The notes below the pieces were generated by a model. That model did no database searches, was not told the origin of the DNA, and saw only the letters and a list, made by a program, of their open reading frames with translations. This document shows positions 35,163 through 44,983 of a stretch of DNA of 64,000 nt, in pieces (within the stretch, counting starts at the first letter, position 1; every line of letters starts with the position of its first letter). The position numbers and the translations under genes were made by a program. This DNA is from Iris pallida (lineage: Eukaryota; Streptophyta; Magnoliopsida; Asparagales; Iridaceae), in contig JANAVB010042310.1 in the NCBI GenBank assembly GCA_029216955.1, positions 1 through 64,000 of the forward strand, in the 5' to 3' direction.

Positions 35163-35748
35163 TGTCATGCCCCGATTCCGCAAGGTCATTTCACTCACAT
35201 TTAATTCTTGGAATCAATTGTCCATGCTTGGGCATGATGCCGTACAAGTCTCGTATTGCACTTGTACAAGGCAAAGACGGTATATAATTGATAATCTCCA
35301 CATAGGAATACTTTGTAGCGGTAGAAGAAGACAAATTAAAGATAATAAGGATGTTCTTACTCATTGAATAGAATAGGTTATCTGAATAGTAGCAGCAAAA
35401 TAAGCAGAAAACTTGAAGTCGCACAGAGGTATGTAGAAATGAGATGTCTTTATTGATAATTAAAAATAGAGTACAAGACTTGTAATGGAATGTAAAGTTT
35501 AGAACACGTCTCACATTACATTGATAGCCAACTATACAAATGCCATAAAGCGTACATTTGATACTTTGATACATTGGATTACAACTCGATATATCAACTT
35601 GGCTTATAACTCACTGGTACCACTGATTACAATGTTCCATACATTATGCCCTTTATAGACAGAAGACATCAGCTTTTGGAAGGGGAGCTTCTGCATGCCT
35701 AATAAATCTTCGATGTCGCGGGACCAATCAAGTCAATCTTCGTGTACA
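35163..35748 (-). repeat. F4 5' LTR
   Basis: On the minus strand it starts TGTACACG at 35748 and ends GGCATGACA at 35163, next to the primer site. Length equals the 3' LTR (586). It abuts the chromovirus B RT remnant. Confidence 0.88.
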
Positions 35749-35963
35749 GAACTTTGTGTGGAATCTTGGACTACTCCGACTACTGTGGCAGAGATACGAA
35801 GCTTCTTGGGATTGGCATGGTATTATCGAAAGTTCGTGCAGGACTTCATTCGGATTGCGGAGCCGCTGACTAGGCTCACTCGGAAGGATGTAGAGTTCGT
35901 GTGTACAGAGGACTGCCAGGCAACATTCGATGAATTGAAGAGGAGGCCGACGACAGCTCCTAT
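35749..35963 (+). pseudogene. Chromovirus B RT thumb / RNase H start
   Basis: The frame reads VESWTTPTTVAEIRSFLGLA, WYYRKFVQDFIRIAEPLTRL, TRKDVEFVCTEDCQATFDEL and KRRPTTAPIV. This is the segment between RT palm and RNase H in chromoviruses. It is cut by solo LTR C inside the codons after APIV and resumes at 40927. The whole RT fingers and palm (between the PEDLPG segment at 23131 and this point) are missing from the window, a deletion of roughly 0.7 kb. Confidence 0.88.
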
Positions 35964-38900
35964 TGTAACTGCCAACTTTCTAAAATGAAGGTAATTTTGA
36001 AATTTTGTAAAATTGATCATGTTAGTTGTTAAATAATAGATTTAAATCATGTTAATGATAATTGGTGAATTTTTGATTATTTTAATATTATTTAATTGGG
36101 TTTATTGTGACTTTAGTCATTTGCTAGTGAAACCTTAGAACTACTTAGCTTAGAGACTAACCATGACCATGGAGACCTAGCTAATGTAATTAGATTATTC
36201 TACTACCACTTTTTAGACTAAGGGTATTTTAGTAATTTGTGAATTATTATTATTTTTGAATTTTATTTAATTAATAATGTGCTAAGTGTTATATTAGGTC
36301 TAACCCTAGAATTACTTAATCTAGATGTTGATCATGACCCTGGAAACTTAGTTAGTAGAATTCAACTAGTTAACTAAGTTCTAAAATATCTAGATATTAC
36401 GTTCAAACCATAGATATTTATAGAAACCTTAGTCTAGTTTGGGCCTTTTTCTTAAAGGCAAAATTAAACTTAACCCTGACCCTAGCTACCCATGGCCAGC
36501 CACTAGATGTTCTCCCTACTATATAGGTCATCATTAGCCTCCCTCCTTGCCTTTTTTATTGGAAACCTAACCCTAATTTGTGTTCTTCCCCAAATTTGCC
36601 TCCTTTTATCAAATCACCTCAAAATTCATCCAAATCAATTTCATTACACTCCCCTTGTGTAGAGGAGGTCTCTATTGGCTAGCTAGCAAGGATTTGGAGC
36701 AATTTGGCTATTGGATTTGGAGTGAGATCTTTCAAAGGGGATTTTCATTGGGATTCTAACTTCCAATTGGTAATAGCCTCTAAACCTTTCTAATTCCTAT
36801 TTTCTTTCCATAGATGCATTTATTTAGGGTCCCCCTGACATTAGGTTAAGTTTGGTTCGAATTAGAATCCATTTGGGATGCGTATCGCATGAGTACCCGA
36901 TACGTGTCTCAAGTGTTCGACGAAATGCCCCATATGAAGTTTTTATCACCAATTTCTAAATAAATTACATAGTTAGGTAGCTAATGATATGTAGGTTACA
37001 TTGTTGTACGACTGAGCTAATTTTGTAGTGCTTTGATGTATCAAAACGGACACGGGGACACGCATAGGAATGCACTGGCTACAGTGCATCCCCTGCTGCT
37101 GCAGGCTTCATGCACACTCGATATGCCACTATTTCACTACCTAGCCACTGTTCAATGTAGAGGACATGTCTGACAGTGGGCCATGGTCGTGGGGTTTCAG
37201 TTCATGGTAAGATCAATCTGTGGTTCGATCCACAGATCTCTACTGTTGTGCAGTCGAGGCACATTCACTATTGCACACATGTTTTTCCTTTGCTTTACAC
37301 TACTGTATCTGACACTGACACTACTTTGATACTCTTGACATATTGACACCTTGCTGTATTTCACTCGACACTCATTGTTGCATATTTCATATTGTACTCA
37401 TCCTTACACACTTAACACTGCATCCGAACACATTAGGTTCTGTACACTTGACACTCACACTTGCTGATACCATTTGACACATTGCACTTGGACACCATAT
37501 AGCCACTGCATTGACACATTCACATTGCCATGACACTCTTCACATTCATATGGATACATATTTGCTATACAATGGACACTCGAACACTGATCTGTTTACA
37601 TTAGCACACTTGCACATGTTTGACACTTGACACCCCACACTTTTTGACACTCGATTCACACACCTTGTATTGCATCTATTCGACCCTTTGCATTCACTCT
37701 TGACACAATACACACACTCATCTATCTAAACACATTCTAGCTTAGCCTAGCATCTGTCCACCTCAATTTCTGTTCACAGATATCAAATGTTTTGTTCCCT
37801 GCTAATATTCATGATCTGCCCTGTTCATGTTGGTCCAGTCCAATTACTTGATGGGATACATTAGATGTTAGTCCATGACTTAATTGATGTTTAGCCCATA
37901 CCTATAGTTCATTCATTTGACAGTACAGTCAAATTCGTATAGTTGTTCAATTGGATGTGCATATTCTATTTGGCTCAATCCCTATATATGTGTGTTCAGC
38001 CTTAGTATACAAGTCCTCTTAGCATTAATCTAATTCATCTTAAGTTTAGTACAATCCTTGTACTTACATTTGTTTTAGTCCATACCTTGAACTCAACCCT
38101 TGCTGTCAGATTTACATTTAGAAATCCTTATGTGACACCCACACTCTGCAATTGACTACTAAATTCACTGCACATACATTACTTTCCTTGCTTTCACTTT
38201 GATTACCTACTACTTAAGCTTGTATGTCCTGCATTTAGCCACTAGACTTTATCTTTACCGTATAGGCAGATACTATTCCCTGCTACCTGTATGCACCACT
38301 GCACTCCTTAACATATCCCGCACACATCTACCACTGCATATCAATTCATATACTGTAACACTACAACTTGAATTACATCTGCTCTGTAAGAATACACTCT
38401 GATACTCATGTATGAGAACATGTGTATGCTCACTACTACTTAGTTCTGCCCTTTTTGAGGTACCATTGTCCCTTACCTTTATCCTTAGGTTGCTGCCTTA
38501 TGTCCAGTTATCACTTATGGTTCATTGTATACTATGTGTATATATATATACGCGTTCTACATCATATATGGTATTGGAGAGGTAGGTTGAGTAGCAACTG
38601 GCAGTGGTGTTGTAAGCCTAAAGTTCTATACCCCCATAGATGACTATATGGATATACATATGGGTTTGGGTATTGTGCATAAGTTTTGGGTAGGTTATAT
38701 CATGCTTGAACTATAGGATATGTAGGTTGTGTTATGGTTGTGGGTTGAAGACACACTAGCCTAGCAAGGAAGTCCTGGTGTGGCTAATATCTGTGCAGAT
38801 ATTAGCAGTATTTTTGGGTATACAAGTTTATGAGTCTACAGTAGGTAGCAGCTTACATGAGTCATATTCATGTAGGAAAGAGGCTCATGATATGGTGACA

Positions 38901-40926
38901 GGGTGTGTGCATCAATAGTATTTAGAGGGGTGAGGAAACAGTGATTAGAAAAATGATGAGTGAGTCTAGAGTGTATCAGTTGGAACAACGAGTGTATGAA
39001 GGTAGTAGTAGATAAGAGTTTGGGTATGGTTTTGAGTTGGCCTTGGGTTAAACCTTGCTAGCTAGAGATGTCGAGGAATGATTTGTCCAGTCTGATACAC
39101 ACTGGTATCAAGACCTATATGGACTATCTGCATTTCCCTTTTTAGCTCTTATCCAGTTTCAGTTGGGATACATGCATACAGATATGTCATGTTCACTTGT
39201 GATGGATATTATTTTATTACATGTATATATATATGTATGTGGAGTTGTGGGCTAAAGTTAAGTATCCTATGTATCCTTTGTAATATATTTAGTTGGAACA
39301 TTACATATTCATATATATATCTGTTATATAGACATTAAGATTTCATTATATGTTAGATAATAGGATATGTAATATACCTTAGAGATGTATTATATATATA
39401 TAGTTAAGTATATATTTGTGTACTATATATGTTAGGCTATGTTATATATATGTGATATATGTATGTATCCTTGTAGAGGATGTTAGGATAAATGTTATGG
39501 TATTGTTAGGAATTAGGAGATTAGCCTTGTATCCTAGTTAACAAATACCTAGACATGGACTCTTAGACCAAATTGACCAATGTTGACTATTGACCTTGAT
39601 TGACCCTATATAGTGGACTTTGACTCTTAGTTTGACTAAAGGTTGACCAAAGTTGACTTTAGAGTTGACTTTGGCCTAGGATGACCTAGAATCATGTAGA
39701 TTGCATTATATATTTCAATTATTATATATTTGAACTCTTTATAATCTGTATTGCTCTAAATAGGAATCTGTGACTCCAGTTTGGACATATATTCTTATCA
39801 GTTGCTCAGGGTATCAGGCAAGTACATTCTCTAATCATTTTCATTCATGATAGTATCCATCTTTCCTGCTTTAGACTACTTTACTTGATGTTGTCACGTT
39901 GTTACCATGGATTGGTACTACATGGATCTTTTATGAGATGTTATCCCCTCATTCGGTGCATCAGATATTTTGTGTTCATGTACTTTATTATGTGCATCAT
40001 GTACTCCTTGTACTAGAATCTCTTCATGTACACTCATGTGCTCTCATGTACACTTATGTTCACATGTGCTTCATGTAAAACTAACTATCATGTAAGTAAC
40101 GTAATTTGACCAGATTCTTGTGTATTGATTGGGGTAGGGGTGAGTAGAAGTGGTTATGTGATCAATTCCCAAGTAGTTTCGTCATGTACAACTCGATATG
40201 TTAACTTAGGCGTGTGAAACCCAAACCAATTACATAACCATCTTGTGCTCTAAATCCCTGATATTCACTTATTTTCTATGCAACCTTCATGTAGTCAAAA
40301 AAATTTATTTTTACTGTTCATGTATATCTCTCTACGGAGTTTCACGTGTTTCATATTCTTCATGTACATCTCTCTACAGCATTTCATGTATTTTATGCTA
40401 CTGCTCATTCAATATTTCCTACCATGCTTTGGAACTGCTTTCAGAGATATGTGCTCGTTCCTATCCTGACAGGATAAAGTTAAAAAATGTTACAGATAAC
40501 TTGGAGGATCACAGCTAGCCTATAGGACACCAATAGTGCTTGGAGTAGACTGCTAGAATTGTTTGGTTGTGTCTTTAAGTTTTTTGTCTTGTATTTGAGT
40601 TGTACCCTGTTTGGTGTTGATAACACTTAAACTATTTGAATCTGGTTGATTAAACATTGTGTTCCTTCAATCTATATCACTTCTGGTTGTATCCAATCCT
40701 GTGATTTCATATCTATCTTATCATGCTGATTATCTGCCTTTAGATTTGTGATTGAGTAGTATCTTCTGAGATTGTCCTCCATTCGGAGAGTATATCTTAT
40801 TAGTCAGATTTATTATATTGTATTTGATATTGTTGAGACCTAGGATAATATTCTACCATCGATACTGCGGCGTAGGCTATACGTACCCATGTACTCGTGC
40901 CTCTAAACCTGGTGCAGGTCGTGACA
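35964..40926 (+). mobile_element. Solo LTR C (4963 bp)
   Basis: It starts TGTAACTGCCAACTTTC and ends GGTGCAGGTCGTGACA, flanked by CCTAT at 35959-35963 and 40927-40931. The first 40 bases align with the start of LTR D, and the last 100 with LTRs E and F (CTGCGGCGTAGGCTA). It holds a GACAC-rich block (37260-37740), TA-rich DNA (38520-39480), GTTGACC-type repeats (39580-39680), and near the end the CTCGTTCCTATCCTGAC block in which the small conserved frame is broken. No internal region: a solo LTR. Confidence 0.94.
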
Positions 40927-40931
40927 CCTAT

Positions 40932-41217
40932 ATTGACGTTGCCATCGGGATCAGGTGGTTTTACCATTTACAGTAATACCTCGGACAAGGGAATGGGTTG
41001 TATTCTAGAGCATAATAAGAGGGTGATAGCCTATGCATCCGAACAGTTGCGGCCGCATGAGAAGAACTATCCTACCCACGACCTAGAGTTGGTGGCCATT
41101 ATCTTCGCCATTTAAAGTACGTCCTAGAGTTGGTGGCCATTATCTTCGCCATTTAAAGTACGTCTTCATACAAAAGGAGTTGAACATGAGACAGTGCAGG
41201 TGGCTAGAGCTGATGAG
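40932..41217 (+). pseudogene. Chromovirus B RNase H, broken off
   Basis: After the CCTAT duplication the frame continues [60 protein letters not shown] and then, after a stop, FIQKELNMRQCRWLELMS. This is the RNase H-like domain and the stretch leading to integrase. The first catalytic Asp, normally in YxDAS, reads Y-S-N-T-S here. F1b is inserted after LELMS. A 41-base direct duplication disrupts the frame. Confidence 0.88.
41082..41163 (+). repeat. 41-bp tandem duplication in RNase H remnant
   Basis: CCTAGAGTTGGTGGCCATTA to AAAGTACGT occurs at 41082-41122 and again at 41123-41163 without differences, so it is recent compared with the decay of the element. It has no protein-level sense because both copies contain an in-frame TAA. 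Confidence 0.95.
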
Positions 41218-42506
41218 TATAGAAGCATGGAAAAGAATAAAGAAAGATCCATGCGGCCAGGGAGCCCCATGCGGCTCAGAGAGCCTATGCGGCTCGAATA
41301 AGTTCCATGCGGTTCAGAGAGGAGCCACGTGACCTGCGAACAGCTCTTTCCTTTGTCCTTTACTGCATTAAATGCCTTGACGGCTGACAGCTCTGACAAA
41401 TGACAGCTCTGGCACAAAGAAACAATAATGACTCAATCATAATGGCATACTCCTAGGGAAACGAAGGAAATCTCTGACATGATCCCCCGAAATCCAGAAA
41501 CCTTCATGAGGCCTTGATACGTGGACAGTCGCATGCGGCTCAGGTAGAGACCACCCCATACGGCTCAGGCCGAAGCTAGCCCATGCGGCTCAGGCCGAAG
41601 CTATTCTATGAGGTTCAAGCAGAAGGCTACCTTATGCGGCTCACAAGGACTATCTCTATGCGGCTCACGAAGGAGGCACCCATCATCACCATGCAGTTCA
41701 AATGTTCAGGGGTCACTCCCAAGCAGCCTTATCACGTGGCCAGCCTTATGCGGCTCAATGAGGAGCAACCCTCATGCGGTTCAGATTTTCTAAGTGGCTC
41801 ATAGTAAAGACACGTGGCATGACAATGTGACACGTGGCATCAAATCAACCGAAATCCATCAAACAAATCCCAATGAAATATTGGGATCAAATCAGATCAT
41901 TTACAATCAAGAAAATCAATGACACGTGGCAGGAGATCCGAGATTGGCATAACAAATCATGAGGATTTATGTCAATTATCATCAATTATCCACAAAGATT
42001 TGATGCAATCACATTAATTGCCCGGATCTATTATGTTCAAGATGAGCGGCCCAGATTCATTGATCCTAAGCCGTCGACTTTTGAGAATGGGTAATTATTA
42101 CGAAGCCCTAATGATGCCCCCACTCTTATAAATAGCAAGGTGCCATTTCCTTGGAGAGAGAGAGAGAGAGAGGAGGAGAGGCTCTGACTTTTGTAAAAAA
42201 GAAGAAGACACAGAGAGCCAGAGAGAGAATATACAGAGCTTGAAAGGAGAGCATTTCTTCATCAACGCCAAGCAGTTCTTCTACAGAGCCAAGGCTGCAC
42301 CCGATCGTCCAAGGAGTAAGACAGAGCTGCCGTCGCTTTTCCGAGCCTCTACCGTCACCCCCAGAATCTAAAATAAACAATTGTACTTAGATTGTTGTAC
42401 CTAGGTTTTCGTCCCTAGGCTTTCTTTGTACAAGCGAGTTTATATTGTGAAGTAAAAGTCCAGTCCTCCTATAATTGTTCTGTTCTTTTATATTTCATGG
42501 AAAACA
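41218..42506 (+). repeat. F1b 5' LTR (1289 bp)
   Basis: It starts TATAGAAGCATGG (F1a has TGTAGAAGC, so the terminal G is mutated) and ends GGAAAACA. U3 carries CATGCGGCTC motifs at 41250-41320 and 41530-41780, and three ACACGTGGC G-box/ABRE-like words (41812, 41829, 41931). A GA-rich leader (42157-42230) follows the TATA box. U5 matches F1a closely. Confidence 0.87.
42127..42134 (+). promoter_or_regulatory. TATA box of the F1b LTR
   Basis: TATAAATA in CTTATAAATAGCAAGGTGCC, conserved in F1a. Transcription would begin in the GA-rich leader about 30 bases downstream and drive the gag-pol RNA. Confidence 0.8.
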
Positions 42507-42509
42507 CGA

Positions 42510-42528
42510 TGGCGACTCTACTGGGGAC
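42510..42528 (+). other. F1b primer-binding site, tRNA-Arg type
   Basis: TGGCGACTCTACTGGGGAC, three bases after the LTR end. The gag open frame passes through it without a stop, with ATG codons at 42497, 42509 (overlapping the site) and 42539. Confidence 0.85.
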
Positions 42529-42538
42529 AAACTTCTCC

Positions 42539-44626
42539 ATGGCTGAGGAGTTGGTGACGCAATCGGATGCAACAAAACTTGGCTCCACACAACATAAGAT
42601 GGTCGTCCGCTTCGACCAACAGGCATTTGAAGAAATGCTCTCTGAGGGAAGCGCTGGCCCGGTCCCGAAGCAGATCCGTACAAAGAAAGCTCGCAGCGAG
42701 TGGAGGCCGAAATCATTTGCTCCTCCCCAAGCTCTGGACGGAGTACTCTCTGCTGCCCAAGACGACGATGGCGACTCTCGCACGGCCCCACCTCGAGCCA
42801 TAGAGGACTCTGCTATCCCCAAGTCCGGCAGAGGAAAGCACTACGATGCTGGACTTGCAGGGGCAAAGAGCGATCCTATGTGCTCCAGAAAGAAATCGAA
42901 CAAGGGCACTAGCCGCAAGACGAAGACTCATGCGGCCAAGATTGCCAGTCGTATGAATGATGACCATGCGGCCGAGACTCCTAGCCAAATGCATAACACT
43001 CATGCGTCCATGATTTCCAGCCGTATGAAGAACACTCACGCGGCCAGGATTTCCAGCCGCATGGAGAAGACCTATGCGGCTACGCCTGCCAGCCGCATAA
43101 AGATTATTGATGCCAGCCGCATGACGCCTACTCCAAACGGCTATGTCTTCGACAGTCTCTCCTATGGTCCTGATCTCTTGTGCTCCCAGGAAGACATGTC
43201 TGACCCTCTCCAGCACCACTTAGACACTTCCTACTATGTGCCCTCACGCACTAGAGGGAAGGAGTCTAGGACAGCACGAGCTTGGCAAGCTCGGTCCGCT
43301 GATCCAACCTCTGACCATCCGAGCATCCCACATACTATTATGCGGGCCTCGGATGGGAAGTTGTACAGAACCACTCGAGTCCAGCCCCCGACGGCAAACA
43401 GACAAAGAGGTTCCCAAAAGGCTCCAAAAATCCAAGAAGAAAACATGGTCGATCCGGACCCATCTGACTTGCGTGAGGCCATCCTCCACAAATGTAAGGA
43501 AAAAAAGGTGCCTCGGGGTGCAAAGAGTCCTCCCACGGACGTCACTGCACCCAAATCATCGTCAACTACTGTTGCAACAATACGACAATACGAAAAGACC
43601 GGCAGTTCGTCTTCCAAAGACTGCAACGACCATGTTCAGAGGATGAGGCACCTCCCGTCGTCTCCTACAACTCTGCTCAGAAAATCCTCGTCGATTGGGA
43701 GAGGGAAGAAGACCAATGTTCCCAGCCCGAAGATTTCAACCACCGTGACTAAGAGACTATCGTCTAAACGGGTGCCCACCACAGGAGTTCTCCAAGATAC
43801 CCGTTCAAAGACAAAATCTGCTACAGTGGGAGATTCATCGTCCACACCACTGGGGGTTGCTGGGACTGGGGGTAGCACTCCTCAGAACATCCACGATAAT
43901 CCAATATTCCAAGGAGATGAGCCCGAGGAAACAACTCTCCCATCAGATACAGCAAGGGCCGACGTCCCCGAGGACGTCCACGACTCCCAAGATGAAGCAA
44001 ACTCTGAGGCTGGGGGTACTATCCCTTCTGAGTCCGAACCAGAGGAGAACATTTCTACATACCCCGATGACTTCTCGCTACAGGGGTATGATTCAGAGGG
44101 CACTTCCTCCATCGTTCCGTCCATCTCTCCTCATGTAAAGATGGTGTTCATGACGGACAACAGCCAAGGTGGTTCCAGTGATCGCCAACGTATCGACACT
44201 CTGGAGGCCATACTGCATGCCTTGGTCAAGTCTGTAGACGAGATCAAAGCGGCCCTTCCAACTCTCCAAGGAGGGACGCCTAGCCAAACAAGCACGGGTC
44301 TCACGGTCAATGCAGACTCGAACTCAGCGGCACCGAACCCGGGCAATAATCCTCCTGAAATGACGGCCCCCACAGATGTAGATGAGGTCAGGAAAGCAAG
44401 AAGAGAGGTCCAGGAGCTCCGAGCCATGTTGCACGCTCGAGAAACCTCTCAAGACCTCAGAATACGGCAACCATACCCTGTAGCATGGAGGGATGTCCCA
44501 TTCCCACCAAGTTATAAGCCGTTCAATATCAATCCTTATGATGGCAAGACCTCCGCAAGTCGATACATCACTTACTTCGAGGTCACCACCGACCATTTAC
44601 CCCATGATGATGCCATCCTTACATGA
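42539..44626 (+). CDS. F1b Gag N-terminal half
   Basis: An open frame to a TGA at 44624. I place the start at ATG 42539 because the two earlier ATGs lie in the LTR and primer site, though the whole stretch from 42497 is open. Residues about 130-205 form tandem repeats of the type THAAKIASRMND, HAARISSRMEK and TYAATPASRIK, coded by alternating CATGCGGC and AGCCGCATG words. The rest is Ser/Thr/Pro/Lys-rich with probable disorder. The last 60 codons enter the capsid-like domain (RQPYPVAWRDVPFPPSYKPF, ISYF-like region). The TGA interrupts that domain just before LFIGALEGVTFDWY. Confidence 0.8.
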   Translation: MAEELVTQSDATKLGSTQHKMVVRFDQQAFEEMLSEGSAGPVPKQIRTKKARSEWRPKSFAPPQALDGVLSAAQDDDGDSRTAPPRAIEDSAIPKSGRGKHYDAGLAGAKSDPMCSRKKSNKGTSRKTKTHAAKIASRMNDDHAAETPSQMHNTHASMISSRMKNTHAARISSRMEKTYAATPASRIKIIDASRMTPTPNGYVFDSLSYGPDLLCSQEDMSDPLQHHLDTSYYVPSRTRGKESRTARAWQARSADPTSDHPSIPHTIMRASDGKLYRTTRVQPPTANRQRGSQKAPKIQEENMVDPDPSDLREAILHKCKEKKVPRGAKSPPTDVTAPKSSSTTVATIRQYEKTGSSSSKDCNDHVQRMRHLPSSPTTLLRKSSSIGRGKKTNVPSPKISTTVTKRLSSKRVPTTGVLQDTRSKTKSATVGDSSSTPLGVAGTGGSTPQNIHDNPIFQGDEPEETTLPSDTARADVPEDVHDSQDEANSEAGGTIPSESEPEENISTYPDDFSLQGYDSEGTSSIVPSISPHVKMVFMTDNSQGGSSDRQRIDTLEAILHALVKSVDEIKAALPTLQGGTPSQTSTGLTVNADSNSAAPNPGNNPPEMTAPTDVDEVRKARREVQELRAMLHARETSQDLRIRQPYPVAWRDVPFPPSYKPFNINPYDGKTSASRYITYFEVTTDHLPHDDAILT

Positions 44627-44983
44627 TTATTCATCGGGGCATTGGAAGGAGTCACCTTCGACTGGTATCGCAACTTGTCGGACAACTGCATCCACTCCTT
44701 CGCCAGCTTTAAGCGCATGTTCTTGGAGAGATTCTATGAATTGGGATAGGACGTCACAATGTCCACCCTCATGGACGTCATCCAAGAGAAGAAAGAGCTG
44801 ACAAGGAACTACATCGAGCGGTTTTGCCAAACCGTAATGAAGCTACCGTCTGGTAACCCGGATTCCTCCTTAATTAAAATTTGCCAAAAGAGACTGCTTC
44901 CAACAATCAGCCTCTGGATGGGCAAAAGTCAATTCAAGGACTGAAAGACGTTTATCATTAGTGCCACAAGCGCCAAAGAACGA
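44627..44983 (+). pseudogene. F1b Gag capsid-like core with in-frame stops
   Basis: In the same frame as the preceding open stretch it reads LFIGALEGVTFDWYRNLSDN, then SFKRMFLERFYELG, stop (TAG 44748), VTMSTLMDVIQEKKELTRNY and QKRLLPTISLWMGKSQFKD, stop (TGA 44942, a Trp codon in F1a), then KTFIISATSAKERLKNA. Three stops in 320 bases (44624, 44748, 44942) inside an otherwise intact frame, all explainable by single substitutions of TGG/CAG-like codons, suggest point mutation rather than long decay. Confidence 0.85.

Noticed and set aside
42713..44427. Minus-strand open frames of 80-168 codons opposite F1b gag
   Set aside because: Antisense shadows. No TATA box, intron or start context like those of the F3 passenger genes.
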